The position numbers and the translations under genes were made by a program. From Pullichristensenella sp963930055 (GTDB taxonomy: Bacteria > Bacillota > Clostridia > Christensenellales > Aristaeellaceae), in assembly GCA_963930055.1 (NCBI GenBank), contig CAWVKS010000010.1, forward strand, positions 62,001-126,000: DNA of 64,000 bases. The letters are read 5' to 3'. Below are positions 1 through 7,145 of this stretch, one piece after another (positions within the stretch are counted from its first letter, which is position 1; each line of letters starts with the position of its first letter). The notes beneath the pieces were generated by a model. That model worked only from the letters and a program-made list of their open reading frames with translations, did not search any database and had not been told where the DNA came from.

Positions 1-44
1 AAGCCAACCGCCAGGGCAACCACCGCGACGATTGCATAAATCAA
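1..44 (-). CDS. N-terminus of a membrane-anchored protein, possibly RNase Y (partial)
   Basis: Only the first 14 codons lie in the window. Read on the minus strand, a TTG codon at 44-42 follows a GGGAGGG Shine-Dalgarno by eight bases and opens a hydrophobic stretch (IYAIVAVVALAVG) that looks like an N-terminal membrane anchor. RNase Y begins with such an anchor and is one candidate, but so few residues cannot decide it. A good minus-strand promoter lies about 200 bases upstream, so expression as a separate unit is likely. The start codon assignment rests on the ribosome site. Product identity is inference. Confidence 0.4.
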   Translation of the reverse strand, partial: MIYAIVAVVALAVG

Positions 45-245
45 GCGTCCGTCCCTCCCTTTCCAAAAATTTACAACCGGCATTTGGATCGGCAAGGCCA
101 GGGCGCTTTACAGGCGTTTTTATAACCTATCGACAGTTTCCGTTTCCGGGCACGATGAAAAGCCGCGTTCGCGGCGGGGGAATCTATCGTCAGCAGGCGG
201 CCTATGCCGTGAGCTTACGTATGTGCATACGCAATCTTCTTATCT

Positions 246-274
246 ATTTTAGTCTCTCGCGCGCCCGCTGTCAA
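246..274 (-). promoter_or_regulatory. Sigma-A promoter for the leftward partial gene
   Basis: On the minus strand TTGACA (274-269) and TAAAAT (251-246) are separated by 17 bases. Transcription would start near 239 and give a leader of about 195 nt before the TTG start at 44. Inside the leader a short hairpin (162-166 with 171-175) is followed on that strand by TTTT, which could be a weak attenuator. I see no known riboswitch motif in the leader and no other gene in 45-317. Confidence 0.6.
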
Positions 275-317
275 GCGCGGAACGCGAAAACCTGCCCAAA
301 CAAATATGACGAAAAGT

Positions 318-884
318 TTATTTTTGTGCGTACTGCCGGGCGCGGCGCTCGGCCTCGAAAACGAAATAGCCGTCCACTTCCCGCACATGCGCGCCGCCGA
401 ATACGCTTTTGAGCTTGTTTAAGTACCACGTCCGCCGCTTGGTGACCATAAAAAGCTTGCCGCCGATCTCCAGGCGGTTGAAACTCTTGAGGATCAGGCG
501 CTTGGCCACGGCAAAGTCGGTCTGGTAGGGAGGGTTGAGGAGTATGCGGTCAAAGGCGCGGTCGGGCACGGCCTCCAGCGCGTCGCCCGTATAGACGCGC
601 ACGCCCTCCATGCCGTTTTTGCGGGCGTTTTTGCGCGCAAGCGCCGCGGCGCGGGGATCTATGTCGGTCATCACCACGTTTTCCGCCCCGCAGGCCATCG
701 CCGCGTACACGCCCGCCAGCCCCCAGCCGCAGCCCAGGTCCAGCACGCGCTGCCCCGGCGCAAGGTCCGCGCAGGAGAGCATCGCCAGCGTGCCGCGGTC
801 GGCGCGCGTGGGCGAAAAAAGCCCCGCCGCCGTGTCAAACTCCATCGTAAAGCCGCCAAAGGCCACCGTCAGCGCCATGCGCAT
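318..884 (-). CDS. RsmC/MTS-like class I SAM-dependent methyltransferase
   Basis: About 188 residues. The Rossmann-fold SAM motif is VLDLGCGWG, the acidic residue after strand 2 is in TDIDP, and NPPY is the signature of methyltransferases acting on an exocyclic amino group of a base. The opening (F-T-M-E-F-D-T-A-A-G-L-F-S) resembles the RsmC/MTS domain, which methylates a guanine N2 in 16S rRNA. The open frame runs up to 977, but GGGGGG lies just before the ATG at 884 and eight bases before an ATG at 878, so translation starts at one of these. It is divergent from rpmH. The exact target base is unproven. Confidence 0.75.
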   Translation of the reverse strand: MRMALTVAFGGFTMEFDTAAGLFSPTRADRGTLAMLSCADLAPGQRVLDLGCGWGLAGVYAAMACGAENVVMTDIDPRAAALARKNARKNGMEGVRVYTGDALEAVPDRAFDRILLNPPYQTDFAVAKRLILKSFNRLEIGGKLFMVTKRRTWYLNKLKSVFGGAHVREVDGYFVFEAERRARQYAQK

Positions 885-960
885 CGCCCCCCTGCGCCCA
901 TTATAAGCCACGGGGGCGGCAAAAGGCAAGACGGGGCGCGGAAACTTTATATAATTGGCC

Positions 961-989
961 TTGACATGCCGGCGCATTTCGTCTATACT
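961..989 (+). promoter_or_regulatory. Sigma-A promoter of the rpmH operon
   Basis: TTGACA (961-966), a 17-base spacer and TATACT (984-989) form a near-consensus promoter. The predicted start near 996 leaves a leader of about 93 nt before the rpmH start. It faces away from the methyltransferase gene. Confidence 0.8.
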
Positions 990-1088
990 GTAAAGGCTGT
1001 ATATTGGGAATGTCCGCTTTTTCCGCGCAGCTTACAGACCCGCGCAAAAGCGTCTGACATATTATTCGATCGAAGGAGTTGTTTCCCC

Positions 1089-1223
1089 ATGAAGCGTACT
1101 TTCCAGCCCAAAACGCGCCAGAGAGCCAAGGTGCACGGTTTCCGCGCCCGCATGAAAACCAAGGCCGGCCGCCGCGTCCTCAAGGCCCGCCGCCAGCGCG
1201 GCCGCAAGGTGCTCAGCGCCTGA
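1089..1223 (+). CDS. rpmH: 50S ribosomal protein L34
   Basis: A 44-residue, strongly basic protein beginning MKRTFQPKTRQRAKVHGFRAR, the usual L34 sequence and length. A GAAGGAG site lies 11 bases before the ATG. The longer open frame from 966 has no ribosome site, so 1089 is the start. It is the first gene of the conserved rpmH-rnpA-yidD-yidC-jag cluster that lies near the replication origin in many bacteria. No DnaA-box cluster is visible in this window, so closeness to the origin is only suggested. Confidence 0.97.
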   Translation: MKRTFQPKTRQRAKVHGFRARMKTKAGRRVLKARRQRGRKVLSA

Positions 1224-1228
1224 GCGCC

Positions 1229-1612
1229 GTGACCGCGCAGGACAGGCCCGCCCAGGGGCAGGGCCTGCGCTTTCCCCGCAGGTTCCGCCTGGGGCGAAAC
1301 CGCAACTATCGGTATGTCTACCGCAAGGGCAAGAGCTTTGCCTCGCGCAGCCTCGTGCTCGTTTACCTGCGCGGGAAAGACCTGAAACTCGGCTTTTCCG
1401 TATCTTCCAAGGTCGGGAACGCCGTGACGCGCAACCGCGTGCGCCGCTGTATGCGGGAGGACGCGCGGCTGATGCGCCCGCAGCTCAAGCGGGGAAAGTA
1501 TATCTTCGTGGCCCGCGTGGCCGCCGCCCGCTGCGCCCATGAGGCGCTGGCGCGGGAGATGTACGCCCTGCTTTCGCGCGCGCAGCTGCTCAAAGAGGAA
1601 GGCGAAGCATGA
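1229..1612 (+). CDS. rnpA: Ribonuclease P protein component
   Basis: The basic protein subunit of RNase P, which with the catalytic RNA matures tRNA 5' ends. The body matches the family: RLGRNRNYRYVYRKGKSF near the N-terminus, then the RNR signature (GNAVTRNRVRRCMRE). The frame is open from 1079 but overlaps rpmH there. I choose GTG at 1229, five bases after the rpmH stop, which gives 127 residues, the usual size, and suggests translational coupling. No ATG occurs in frame at a sensible place and the ribosome site is weak, so the start is uncertain while the identity is not. It overlaps yidD by four bases. Confidence 0.9.
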   Translation: MTAQDRPAQGQGLRFPRRFRLGRNRNYRYVYRKGKSFASRSLVLVYLRGKDLKLGFSVSSKVGNAVTRNRVRRCMREDARLMRPQLKRGKYIFVARVAAARCAHEALAREMYALLSRAQLLKEEGEA

Positions 1613-1830
1613 AAACGCTGCCGAAGCGGGCGCTGCTCGCGCTCATCCGCTTCTACCGCCGCCAGATCTCGCCGGCGACGCCGCCCTCGTGCCGCTTTGT
1701 CCCCACGTGCTCCGAGTACGCGCTCGAGGCCGTGCAGAAATACGGCGCGCTCAAAGGCGGGTATCTCGCCGTGCGCCGCATCCTCAAGTGCCACCCGTTC
1801 CACAAGGGCGGGTATGACCCCGTGCCGTAA
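1609..1830 (+). CDS. yidD: Membrane protein insertion efficiency factor YidD
   Basis: 73 residues with the family signature: IRFYRRQISP, then CRFVPTCSEYA, then the C-terminal GGYLAVRRILKCHPFHKGGYDPVP. YidD is a small membrane-associated protein thought to help YidC insert inner-membrane proteins. Its ATG overlaps the rnpA stop (ATGA) and it lies directly before yidC, the standard order. Confidence 0.95.
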   Translation: MKTLPKRALLALIRFYRRQISPATPPSCRFVPTCSEYALEAVQKYGALKGGYLAVRRILKCHPFHKGGYDPVP

Positions 1831-1940
1831 ACTGGCGGCCGCCGCGCAGGGCGTTGCATCCTGCGCGGGCGTCGCCTTTTTGCATGCGGGTCGGGGAAGC
1901 GGCTTCCACCCATCCGATCGCCAGGAGGTCTTTTGCTCAA

Positions 1941-3251
1941 ATGGGAGGCATCAACGGGTTTTTCATCTCCATCCTGCAGGGCATCCATTCCTTCGTGGGC
2001 AACTACGGCTGGTCGGTCGTGTTGTTCACGCTGCTGATCCGCTTTGTGCTGTTGCCGCTGGACATCAAGCAGCGCAAGAGCATGCGCGCCATGCAGAAGA
2101 TACAGCCGATGCAGATGGAGCTCCAGCGCAAATATGGGCGCGACCAGGAGAAATACAACAAAAAGCTGCAGGAGCTCTACCGCAAGGAAAACGTCAAGCC
2201 GCTGGCAGGCTGCTTGCCGATGCTGATCTCCTTCCCGCTTTTGATCATCATGTTCTCCGCCATGCGCAACCTCGCCAGCGAGCAGAGCGCGCAGCTTTTG
2301 TTGAACCTGGTGCAGGGCATGCCCGCCCTGGGCGACGGTTCCAGCGTGCAGGCGGCGCTTTCTGCCATCCAGATCGACTTAAGCGGCCTTTCCATCACCC
2401 CGGAACAGGTCGACGCGATCCTCCAGGGCCTGACGCTCTCTGCCGAACAGGTGCAGGCGGTGACGGACTTGGCCACCGTGGCGCTCTCGCCCGCGCAGAT
2501 CACCACGCTTTCCGGCCTTCTCACCAGCGAACAGGCGGTGCTCATCAACGAGCAGATGGAGCTGTTTTTGAGCGGCATCACGCTCACCGCCCAGCAGGCG
2601 CAATCTGTCGCTTCCGGCATCGAGCTGGAAAGCTGGCTGTGGATCAAGAACGTATTCAACCCCGATTCGTTCATGAACAGCATATTGCCCGCGGCCCGCG
2701 CCGTGACGCAGGACAACGCTTCCATACTCTCCAGCCTGCAGCTGACGCCCATCGGCGGTTCCGAGGTGCTCACCGAGGAGAACCTGCAGATCATCGCCAG
2801 CTTCCTCAAGACGCCGGCCTACGCCAGCATCGCGCAGGCGATGGGCGCGGACAACTTTATCCGCATCCCGCTCAACCTGGTGTTCTTCCAGCCGACGCTG
2901 ACGCTGCCTTCCTCCTTTGAAGCGCTCTTTTCCAGCGCCAACGGCCTGTTCATACTGCCGCTGTTCGCCGCGCTCAGCCAGGTGTTCATGACCAAGCTGC
3001 TCTCGCCCAAGCAGAAGAACGAGAGCGCGGACGCCGCTGCCGCCGCGCAGCAGAACCCGATGAACGGCGCTTTCATGAAGTGGTTCATGCCGCTTCTGTC
3101 CCTGTGGTGGTGCGCCGGCTACAACGCCGCGTTCGCCATTTACTGGTGCGCTGTCAACGTCATTCAGATCGCGCAGTCCTTCTTTATCAACCTCTACTTC
3201 GACCGCAAGGACCGCAAGGCCGCCGAGGCCGCGCAGGAGGCGGGGAAGTAG
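1941..3251 (+). CDS. yidC: YidC/Oxa1/SpoIIIJ membrane protein insertase with an enlarged outer loop
   Basis: Inserts and folds membrane proteins. AGGAGG at 1923-1928 precedes the ATG at 1941. Membrane segment 1 (residues about 24-40) carries the conserved groove arginine (LLIRFVLLPL). A charged cytoplasmic hairpin follows (42-85), then segment 2 (FPLLIIMFSAMRNL, about 98-111) and a C-terminal set (FILPLFAALSQVF; FMKWFMPLLSLWW; YNAAFAIYW). Between segments 2 and 3, residues about 115-335 form a very long extracytoplasmic stretch with repeats such as LTLSAEQVQAV, LSPAQITTL and ITLTAQQAQSV. At 436 residues it is well above the roughly 250-300 of typical Firmicute homologues. No lipoprotein signal is evident at the N-terminus. 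Confidence 0.93.
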   Translation: MGGINGFFISILQGIHSFVGNYGWSVVLFTLLIRFVLLPLDIKQRKSMRAMQKIQPMQMELQRKYGRDQEKYNKKLQELYRKENVKPLAGCLPMLISFPLLIIMFSAMRNLASEQSAQLLLNLVQGMPALGDGSSVQAALSAIQIDLSGLSITPEQVDAILQGLTLSAEQVQAVTDLATVALSPAQITTLSGLLTSEQAVLINEQMELFLSGITLTAQQAQSVASGIELESWLWIKNVFNPDSFMNSILPAARAVTQDNASILSSLQLTPIGGSEVLTEENLQIIASFLKTPAYASIAQAMGADNFIRIPLNLVFFQPTLTLPSSFEALFSSANGLFILPLFAALSQVFMTKLLSPKQKNESADAAAAAQQNPMNGAFMKWFMPLLSLWWCAGYNAAFAIYWCAVNVIQIAQSFFINLYFDRKDRKAAEAAQEAGK

Positions 3252-3261
3252 CCCGTACAGA

Positions 3262-3290
3262 GGGGCGGCGGCCTGCCTGCGCCGCCCCGT
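3262..3290 (+). terminator. Hairpin between yidC and jag, weak terminator or attenuator
   Basis: GGGGCGGCG (3262-3270) pairs with CGCCGCCCC (3280-3288) and is followed by only three T residues. It may lower transcription into jag or protect the upstream mRNA rather than stop transcription fully. Confidence 0.45.
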
Positions 3291-3315
3291 TTGACCATCG
3301 TAAGGAGGCAATCCC

Positions 3316-4218
3316 TTGAAATCCATCGAATCCAGCGGAAAGACCGTAAAGGACGCCATCAATCAGGGCGCCAAGGAGCTCGGCTGCGACCCGAGCGATT
3401 TGGAGATCGAAGTTCTGGAAATGGGCAGCCCCGGCCTGTTCGGCATGTTTGGCCGTCTGGCGCGGGTCAAGCTTACCCTCAAGGAAGCGGAAGATGAATT
3501 CGAGATCGACATCCCGCAGATGACGCTCGACCAGCCCGCGCAGAAGGGCTCCCGCGCCCATCGCCGCGAAGAAAAGCCCAAGGCCAGGCCCGCGCAGGAG
3601 GAAAATGCGCAGGAACAGCCGGCGGAGAAGGAAGAAAAGGAACCCTCCCGCCGCTCCCGCCAGCGCGCCCGCAAGGAACGCGCGCAGGAGGCCGCCCCGG
3701 CCGAAGCGGAAATCGTCGTCGCCCCGGCCGAGCCGGAAGCCCCCTTTGTCGAGACCGCCTATGACCAGCTTACCGACGATGCCCGCCGCGCCCTGGAGTT
3801 TCTCTCCGGCATGATCGAGCGCATGGGCGTGCAGGCCGAGCTCAAGGCCTGCGAGACCCCGGAGCAGCTGCGCGTGCAGCTCTTTGGCGAGAACATGAGC
3901 ATACTCATCGGCCGCCGCGGCGAAACGCTGGACGCGCTGCAGTATCTCACCAGCCTCAACGTCAACCGCGGCCGCGAGGAATACCTGCGCGTTTCCCTTG
4001 ATACGGAGAACTACCGCGCCAAGCGCGAAGAGGCGCTGCGCAAGCTGGCCGTGCGCATGGCCAACCGCTGCCGCAAGACCGGCAAGCGCGTAGCGCTGGA
4101 GCCGATGAACCCCTACGAGCGCCGCATCCTCCATTCCGCGCTGCAGGCCGACCCCACCGTTACCACCCACTCCGAGGGCGAGGAGCCCTATCGCCGCGTG
4201 ATCATCACGCTGAAGTAA
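3316..4218 (+). CDS. jag: RNA-binding protein Jag/KhpB (Jag-N, KH, R3H)
   Basis: 300 residues. Residues 1-50 are the Jag N-terminal domain (MKSIESSGKTVKDAINQGAKELG). Residues about 70-140 are a charged linker rich in Glu, Lys, Ala and Arg. A KH domain with the GRRGETLDALQYL loop lies near 197-210, and a C-terminal R3H domain ends the protein (NPYERRILHSAL). KhpB binds many RNAs with KhpA and affects cell elongation and sporulation in Gram-positive bacteria. AAGGAGG precedes the ATG. It closes the rpmH cluster; the usual next gene, mnmE, is absent here. Confidence 0.95.
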   Translation: MKSIESSGKTVKDAINQGAKELGCDPSDLEIEVLEMGSPGLFGMFGRLARVKLTLKEAEDEFEIDIPQMTLDQPAQKGSRAHRREEKPKARPAQEENAQEQPAEKEEKEPSRRSRQRARKERAQEAAPAEAEIVVAPAEPEAPFVETAYDQLTDDARRALEFLSGMIERMGVQAELKACETPEQLRVQLFGENMSILIGRRGETLDALQYLTSLNVNRGREEYLRVSLDTENYRAKREEALRKLAVRMANRCRKTGKRVALEPMNPYERRILHSALQADPTVTTHSEGEEPYRRVIITLK

Positions 4219-4236
4219 GGCCGCCCGCAAAAACGC

Positions 4237-4278
4237 CATCCCTCCCAACGGCATATGCTGCCGGGGGAGGGATGTTTT
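4237..4278 (+). terminator. Intrinsic terminator of jag whose 3' arm contains the ribosome site of the next gene
   Basis: CATCCCTCCC (4237-4246) pairs perfectly with GGGAGGGATG (4265-4274), and an inner CGGCA/TGCCG stem extends the hairpin. TTTT follows at 4275-4278. The 3' arm GGGAGGG is also the only Shine-Dalgarno of the lysozyme-like gene that starts at 4279. Confidence 0.7.
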
Positions 4279-5184
4279 ATGAAAAGATTCTTCGCGGCGC
4301 TTCTGGCGCTCGCGCTGCTCTGCGTTCCGGCACTGGCCTTTGGGCCGGCGGGGGAGACGGTGCACGGCATCGACGTGAGCGTCTATCAGGGCAGCGTCGA
4401 TTTTTCCCGCGTGGCACAGAGCGGCGTGCGCATGGTCTATATACGCTCTACGCTGGGCTTTTCCTACGTCGATCCCACGCACGAGCGCAATGCCGATGGC
4501 GCGCGCGCGGCGGGGCTGGAGTTTGGCTTTTACCATTTCTGCACCGCCTCCACCACCGACGAAGCAGTGCGCCAGGCGCGCTTCTTCGCCCAGACCATCG
4601 CCCGCTACGATTATGGGCTCAAGCCGGTGCTGGAGCTTTCGCCCGCGCGGGCCTTGAGCCGCACGGAGACAACCGATGTGGCGTTGGCCTTTTTGCAGGA
4701 AGTGGAGCGGCTCACGGGCCGCGAACCGGCCATCTACTGTTCCGCCTCCACGCCGCGCGAGGATTACGACAGCCGCCTGGCCCCCTATAGCCTCTGGGTG
4801 GCGCAGTACGGCGCGCGCGAGCCGGAGAGCAACGATATCTGGCCCACCTGGGCTGGCTGGCAATACAGCGAGCGCGGCCGCGTGGACGGCATCGAGGGCA
4901 ATGTCGATCTCGACCTCTTTACCGCGGAGATGCGCGCGGAACCCGAGCCGACAAAGAGCGCCAGCCCCACCGCCGCGCCAACGCCCAGCCCCGCGCCGAC
5001 CGCGACGTGCGCGCCGACCGCCACCGCCGCCACGGGCGAGGCCAACGCCTATGTGGTGCAGGAGGGCGACACGCTCACGCGCATCGCGCAGATGTTCGGC
5101 ACCACCGTCGAAGCCCTGACGGCGTTGAACGGCCTTGCCGATCCCTCGCTGATCTACGTCGGCCAGATCCTCTACTATCGCTGA
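4279..5184 (+). CDS. Secreted GH25-fold protein with C-terminal LysM domain
   Basis: 301 residues: a signal peptide (MKRFFAALLALALLCVPALA), a GH25 lysozyme-type barrel (about 28-215), a Pro/Thr/Ala/Ser linker (about 220-250) and one LysM motif (YVVQEGDTLTRIAQMFGT, ending LIYVGQILYYR) that should bind peptidoglycan. GH25 landmarks seen are GIDVSVYQGSVDF, FGFYHF and NVDLDLF. The usual catalytic Asp-X-Glu (as in PVLDIE) reads PVLELS here, so the Glu is missing and the enzyme may be weak or only a wall binder. The start is the ATG after GGGAGGG; the frame is open upstream but without a signal peptide. Confidence 0.85.
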   Translation: MKRFFAALLALALLCVPALAFGPAGETVHGIDVSVYQGSVDFSRVAQSGVRMVYIRSTLGFSYVDPTHERNADGARAAGLEFGFYHFCTASTTDEAVRQARFFAQTIARYDYGLKPVLELSPARALSRTETTDVALAFLQEVERLTGREPAIYCSASTPREDYDSRLAPYSLWVAQYGAREPESNDIWPTWAGWQYSERGRVDGIEGNVDLDLFTAEMRAEPEPTKSASPTAAPTPSPAPTATCAPTATAATGEANAYVVQEGDTLTRIAQMFGTTVEALTALNGLADPSLIYVGQILYYR

Positions 5185-5190
5185 ATGCTG

Positions 5191-5220
5191 CCCGCCGCCT
5201 GCATGGCGGCGGGCCTTTCC
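5191..5220 (+). terminator. Rho-independent terminator after the GH25 gene
   Basis: CCCGCCGC (5191-5198) pairs with GCGGCGGG (5206-5213) around a seven-base loop, followed by CCTTTCC. Confidence 0.7.
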
Positions 5221-5270
5221 ACAGGGCGGCTTGCCTTGCGCGTCTGTGTTTGCCCATGCGCGCAGAGGCT

Positions 5271-5789
5271 TTACAGAAGTTTCTCGTATGCGATTTTGAC
5301 GCTGTTGTCAAACCAGATCGTCCCACAGTAAGTGAAGCCATTTTTGGTCAGCAGATGTTTCATCACTTCGTTGTTTTCATCGGTGTCGATGCGAAAGCTC
5401 TCCATCCGGCGGCGCTTCATCAGATCTCCGGCGAGTTGGATGGCAATCGTCGCCGCTCCCTTTCCCCTGGAACTCTTGCCCATTGCGAGGCGGTGAAGGA
5501 CTCCATAGGCGCGGGCGTCGCTGAGCCAGTGTCCGTCAAGGCCGTCATACGCCGGTTCGCCATCAAAATCAATGCACATGTAGGCAAGGGGGCGTTCGCC
5601 GGCCATCAGAAAGTAGCCGTTCCCCTTGGCGATGTCCGCTTTGATCGTGTCTGCGCTCGGGTATCCGTTTTGCCATTGATCTATGCCCATGCTTCTCAGA
5701 AATGCCTTCGCCTCATCAATGAAGGCGATGGCGACAGACGCTTCATTCGCCGCAACGGCTTTCAGTGAATATTGTTCCCCATTACACAT
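5271..5789 (-). CDS. GNAT family N-acetyltransferase
   Basis: 172 residues with a GNAT fold. The acetyl-CoA loop region is GVLHRLAMGKSSRGKGAATIAI, followed by FRIDTDENNEVMKHLLTKNGFTYCGTI, the usual terminal segment. The early part (AKAFLRSMGIDQWQNGYPS) is found in a common Firmicute subgroup of unknown substrate. GAGGG lies eight bases before the ATG at 5789; the in-frame GTG just upstream lacks spacing. It is divergent from the XRE-cupin gene and richer in A+T than the flanking core genes, which suggests accessory DNA. The acetylated substrate is unknown. Confidence 0.85.
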   Translation of the reverse strand: MCNGEQYSLKAVAANEASVAIAFIDEAKAFLRSMGIDQWQNGYPSADTIKADIAKGNGYFLMAGERPLAYMCIDFDGEPAYDGLDGHWLSDARAYGVLHRLAMGKSSRGKGAATIAIQLAGDLMKRRRMESFRIDTDENNEVMKHLLTKNGFTYCGTIWFDNSVKIAYEKLL

Positions 5790-5912
5790 CACAGTTTCCC
5801 TCGCTTTCCGAAAAATGCCTCGGGTCCGTTCTCTTCTGCGCTTTGTTCATCTCAGAGGGCACAAAAATGCTGGCAGGCTCTTCGAGCGCTTCCCTTTTCT
5901 TTGAAAGTATGA

Positions 5913-5964
5913 TATAATGCACATATCGGACGGCATACTTCATGCAATATATGATACGATATGT
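5913..5964 (+). promoter_or_regulatory. Promoter -10 box and possible operator before the XRE-cupin gene
   Basis: TATAAT at 5913-5918 is a perfect -10, with no good -35 at the expected place. Just downstream ACATATCG (5921-5928) and CGATATGT (5957-5964) form an inverted repeat that could bind the encoded regulator. Weak evidence. Confidence 0.4.
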
Positions 5965-5997
5965 TCGATATATTGTCAAGCGGGAGAGGATAAGTTT

Positions 5998-6552
5998 TTG
6001 GAAGAGATTAACGCATTGTTTTCCATGAACCTGAAGCGCCTGCGCGCGACGCGGCGCATGAGTCTGGATGAGGTATCGCGGCTTTCCGGCGTAAGCAAGA
6101 GTATGCTGGGGCAGATCGAGCGCGGTGAGGTCAACCCCACGATTTCGACCGTGTGGAAGATCGCCTGCGGTCTGAATGTGCCTTACAGTGAACTGCTCAG
6201 TCGCCCGCAGGTCGAGCGCGAGGCGTTGAACATCGCGGATATACGCCCCGTGCTGGAGGACGAAGGCCGCTATCGCAACTATCTGCTCTTCCCGCAGGAA
6301 GCGGGCCGTCGCTTCGAGGTGCTTTATATCGAGATCGACGCCGGGGGAGCGTTGGAGGCGGCGGCGCATCCGCGCGGCACGCAGGAGTTTATCACCGTCT
6401 TTTCCGGCGCGCTGCGCGTGCGCGTGGACGGCGTGGAACTCCTTGCGCCAGAGGGCGGCGCGCTGCGCTTTGCAGCCGATCGCCCTCACCGCTATGAAAG
6501 CGTGGGTACAGGCCTGTGCCGCCTGAGCATGGTCATCCACTATCCGGCTTGA
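5998..6552 (+). CDS. XRE-family regulator with C-terminal cupin domain
   Basis: 184 residues from a TTG start at 5998, which follows GGGAGAGG by about eight bases; the ATG at 5917 lies in the promoter and has no ribosome site. Residues about 10-65 are an HTH of the Cro/C1 type (MSLDEVSRLSGVSKSMLGQIERGEVNPTIST). Residues about 105-180 are a cupin beta barrel (PRGTQEFITVFSGALRVRVDGVE, then GALRFAADRPHRYES). Regulators of this build sense a small ligand through the cupin and often control neighbouring transport or amine/amino acid genes. The ligand here is unknown. The nearest target is its own promoter or the divergent acetyltransferase. Confidence 0.88.
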   Translation: MEEINALFSMNLKRLRATRRMSLDEVSRLSGVSKSMLGQIERGEVNPTISTVWKIACGLNVPYSELLSRPQVEREALNIADIRPVLEDEGRYRNYLLFPQEAGRRFEVLYIEIDAGGALEAAAHPRGTQEFITVFSGALRVRVDGVELLAPEGGALRFAADRPHRYESVGTGLCRLSMVIHYPA

Positions 6553-6612
6553 ACGCGCCGTAACGCGCTGAAAACAGTTGCTTGCAAAAGATTTACATTT
6601 CAAAGGCGCATC

Positions 6613-6641
6613 TTGACAGCATATGGCAAATATGCTATGCT
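6613..6641 (+). promoter_or_regulatory. Promoter with operator-like palindrome for the DUF3788-mrp operon
   Basis: TTGACA (6613-6618), a 17-base spacer and TATGCT (6636-6641). Within the spacer AGCATAT (6618-6624) and ATATGCT (6630-6636) form a perfect inverted repeat with a five-base centre, an ideal site for a dimeric repressor. Confidence 0.65.
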
Positions 6642-6668
6642 TAAAGATAACCGCTGGGAGGTATACTT

Positions 6669-7145
6669 ATGCAGAAAGAGCTGCTTTACGCTCCCGTATA
6701 CGTCGCCCCTACGCAGGAGGAGCTGCGTTCGATGTTGGGCGGCGCGTATGCGGGTTGCAAGGCCATCCGCGATTTTACGCAGGCCAATTATAAGGTTGAG
6801 GAGCGCTGGCGCTATTCCGACAGGCGCGACGCCTTTGACTGCCTTATTTACGATGGGGACAAGCGCCTGTGCTCGCTGCACCTGCGCGAAGGCCGGCTGT
6901 CGTTTCTGGTGATGTTTTCTCAGGACGAGTGCGCGGCCATCGCTTCGCGCCCGGAAACGCTTCGCCCCGCCGTGCGCGCTTACTATGAGGCCGCGCACGT
7001 CGAAGAGGGCGTGCGCTGGGTGCGCGTGCCCCAACAGGAAAACGCCACGCTGGAGGACATCTACTCCCTCATCCGCCTCAAGGCGGAATTGACGGGAATG
7101 GAGAATATTTCACCACAAAACACTTCGGAGATGATGGAAAAATGA
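6669..7145 (+). CDS. DUF3788-like protein of unknown function
   Basis: 158 residues, no signal peptide or membrane segment. The order of motifs (PTQEELRSMLGGAYAG, then FTQANYKVEERWRYS, then LCSLHLREGRLSFLVMFSQDECAAI) resembles the DUF3788 family, whose members have a small alpha-beta fold and no known activity. It overlaps the Mrp-type ATPase gene by four bases (ATGA), so the two are translationally coupled and probably act in a shared process. GGGAGG precedes the ATG. Family assignment is from memory of the motif pattern. Confidence 0.65.
   Translation: MQKELLYAPVYVAPTQEELRSMLGGAYAGCKAIRDFTQANYKVEERWRYSDRRDAFDCLIYDGDKRLCSLHLREGRLSFLVMFSQDECAAIASRPETLRPAVRAYYEAAHVEEGVRWVRVPQQENATLEDIYSLIRLKAELTGMENISPQNTSEMMEK

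Noticed and set aside
1..1088. Replication origin next to rpmH
   Set aside because: No cluster of DnaA boxes, no dnaA gene and no A/T-rich unwinding region are visible, although the gene neighbourhood is often near the origin.
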